From an uncultured Collinsella sp. (GTDB lineage: Bacteria; Actinomycetota; Coriobacteriia; Coriobacteriales; Coriobacteriaceae): a DNA stretch of 6,684 nucleotides. The position numbers were made by a program, and so were the translations under genes. Position 1 is the stretch's first letter. Each line of letters begins with the position of its first letter. Under the pieces are notes generated by a model. It was not told the DNA's origin and ran no database searches. It saw only the letters and a list, made by a program, of their open reading frames with translations. Location: contig CABQHR010000101.1 in the NCBI GenBank assembly GCA_902463875.1, positions 1 through 6,684 on the forward strand, written 5' to 3'. Of this stretch, positions 5,594-6,684 are shown in pieces.

Positions 5594-6684
5594 ATGAGCG
5601 ACAGCAAGCATGTGACGTACGAGGACGCCGGCGTCGACACCGCCGAGGGCGGCCGCGCCGTCGACGCTATTAAGCAGATGGTCAAGGACACCAACCGCCC
5701 CGAGGTCATCGGCGGCATCGGTGGCTTTGGCGGCCTGTTCTCGGCCGCCGCGCTTAAGGATATGGAAGACCCGATCCTGATTAGCGGCACCGACGGCGTG
5801 GGCACCAAGCTCGTGCTCGCCCAGATCATGGACCGTCACGAGACGGTGGGCCAGGACCTGGTCGCCATGTGCGTCAACGACATTTTGGCTTCGGGCGCTG
5901 AGCCGCTGTTCTTCTTGGACTACGTTGCCATTGGCCACATCGAGGCCGAGCATATGGCAAAGATCATCAAGGGCGTTGCCGACGGCTGCAAGCTCGCGGG
6001 CTGCGCGCTCGTGGGCGGCGAGATGGCCGAGCATCCGGGCGTCATGGCTCCGGCCGATTACGACCTCGCCGGCTTTACCGTGGGCGTCGTCGACCGTCCC
6101 AAGATGCTCGACCCCGCGAACGTTCGCCCCGGCGACGTGATCCTGGGCCTGCCTTCCACCGGCGTGCACTCCAACGGCTACTCGCTGGTGCGCAAAGTTA
6201 TCGGCGTCGACGGCATCAAGCCGGGCACGCCCGAGGCCGCCGCTAAGGCCGAGGAGCTGAGCCGTCCGCTCGAGGAGCTCGGCGGCGCATCGCTGGCCGA
6301 CGCCCTGCTGGCCCCCACGCGCATCTATGTGAAGCCGATTCTGGAGCTGCTCCGTGGCGGCGCCAACGTTCACGCGATTGCCCACATCACCGGCGGCGGC
6401 ATCACCGAGAACCTCAACCGCGCGCTCGCCGACGACGTCGACGCCGTGGTCACCCGCAACGGCGCCGAGATGGGCTGGGACGTTCCGCCTGTCATCACCT
6501 ACGTGTCGCGTCAGGCCGAGCTCGCGCCCAACGAGGCATGCAAGACCTTCAACATGGGCGTTGGCCTGTGCCTGATCGTCGCCCCCGAGGACGAGGCCGC
6601 CGTGACCGAGGCCCTGGTCGCGCTGGGCGAGAAGCCGTTCCGCGTGGGCGAGTGCGTCGAGGGTTCCGGTAAGGTCGTGTACTC
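5594..6684 (+). CDS. purM: Phosphoribosylformylglycinamidine cyclo-ligase PurM (3' end cut)
   Basis: PurM (AIR synthetase) uses ATP to close FGAM into aminoimidazole ribonucleotide, a cytoplasmic step of purine synthesis. The visible 363 codons begin MSDSKHVTYEDAGVD and show the family motifs in order: GGIGGFGGLF (40-49), ISGTDGVGTKL (63-73), GQDLVAMCVND (86-96), ALVGGEMAEHPG (138-149), LPSTGVHSNGYSLV, then ITGGGITENL and FNMGVGLCLIV in the C-terminal domain. The final visible residues (VGECVEGSGKVVY) match the last strand of the family. PurM is usually about 345 residues, so only a few codons are likely to be missing beyond the window. GAGGAAGG (5581-5588) lies 5 nt before ATG 5594 and supports this start. 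It follows purF on the same strand and is probably in the same operon unless the hairpin at 5434-5476 terminates transcription. Confidence 0.97.
   Translation, partial: MSDSKHVTYEDAGVDTAEGGRAVDAIKQMVKDTNRPEVIGGIGGFGGLFSAAALKDMEDPILISGTDGVGTKLVLAQIMDRHETVGQDLVAMCVNDILASGAEPLFFLDYVAIGHIEAEHMAKIIKGVADGCKLAGCALVGGEMAEHPGVMAPADYDLAGFTVGVVDRPKMLDPANVRPGDVILGLPSTGVHSNGYSLVRKVIGVDGIKPGTPEAAAKAEELSRPLEELGGASLADALLAPTRIYVKPILELLRGGANVHAIAHITGGGITENLNRALADDVDAVVTRNGAEMGWDVPPVITYVSRQAELAPNEACKTFNMGVGLCLIVAPEDEAAVTEALVALGEKPFRVGECVEGSGKVVY

Noticed and set aside
5513..5673. A possible small leader peptide running into purM in another frame
   Set aside because: There is no Shine-Dalgarno site before ATG 5513, and past 5594 it becomes an Arg-rich out-of-frame reading of purM.
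5537..6385. A 282-codon open frame on the minus strand opposite purM
   Set aside because: Same kind of antisense shadow; the plus strand encodes unmistakable PurM motifs across this span.
1..6684. CRISPR array, insertion sequence, phage or defence system
   Set aside because: No regularly spaced repeats, transposase, integrase, nuclease or toxin-antitoxin pair can be seen; the gene content is core metabolism plus common membrane and surface genes.

Overview
The window reads as a stretch of chromosome from a high-GC, anaerobic Gram-positive gut bacterium. The best fit is Coriobacteriia, probably Collinsella or a close relative. This rests on four things: G/C-rich codon use, a [4Fe-4S]-type PurF with a propeptide, a class B sortase beside purine genes, and the style of the small intergenic palindromes. 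The genus is an inference from protein style, not from a search.

Layout, left to right. A perfect 15-bp inverted repeat (1-50) precedes a probable promoter and purE (159-629, +). A class B sortase (665-1663, +) follows 35 bp later and is probably co-transcribed. A small palindromic element (1673-1708) separates it from a short MoaE-like gene (1727-2146, +). A strong bidirectional terminator (2177-2215) then divides this rightward block from a leftward gene for a multi-pass membrane protein of the PF06541 type (2237-3470, -). That gene carries a one-base frameshift near 2573. Its promoter is readable at 3497-3525. A 295-bp divergent gap leads to purF (3766-5436, +). After a 157-bp gap rich in hairpins comes purM (5594 onward, +), which is cut by the window end.

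The purine genes supply three steps of de novo IMP synthesis. PurF makes phosphoribosylamine from PRPP and glutamine (step 1), PurM closes the imidazole ring to give AIR, and PurE moves the carboxylate of N5-CAIR to give CAIR. The sortase, MoaE-like protein and membrane protein have no visible functional link to purine synthesis; they look like ordinary chromosomal neighbours.

I did not find a clear new multi-gene system. The observations most worth a second look are: (i) two intergenic palindromes (1673-1708 on the minus strand, 5434-5476 on the plus strand) that share a loop motif but have unrelated, perfectly paired arms; (ii) the frameshift in the membrane-protein gene; (iii) a MoaE-like protein that lacks the usual C-terminal W-K motif; (iv) two possible starts and an in-domain insertion in PurF; and (v) the structured purF-purM spacer.
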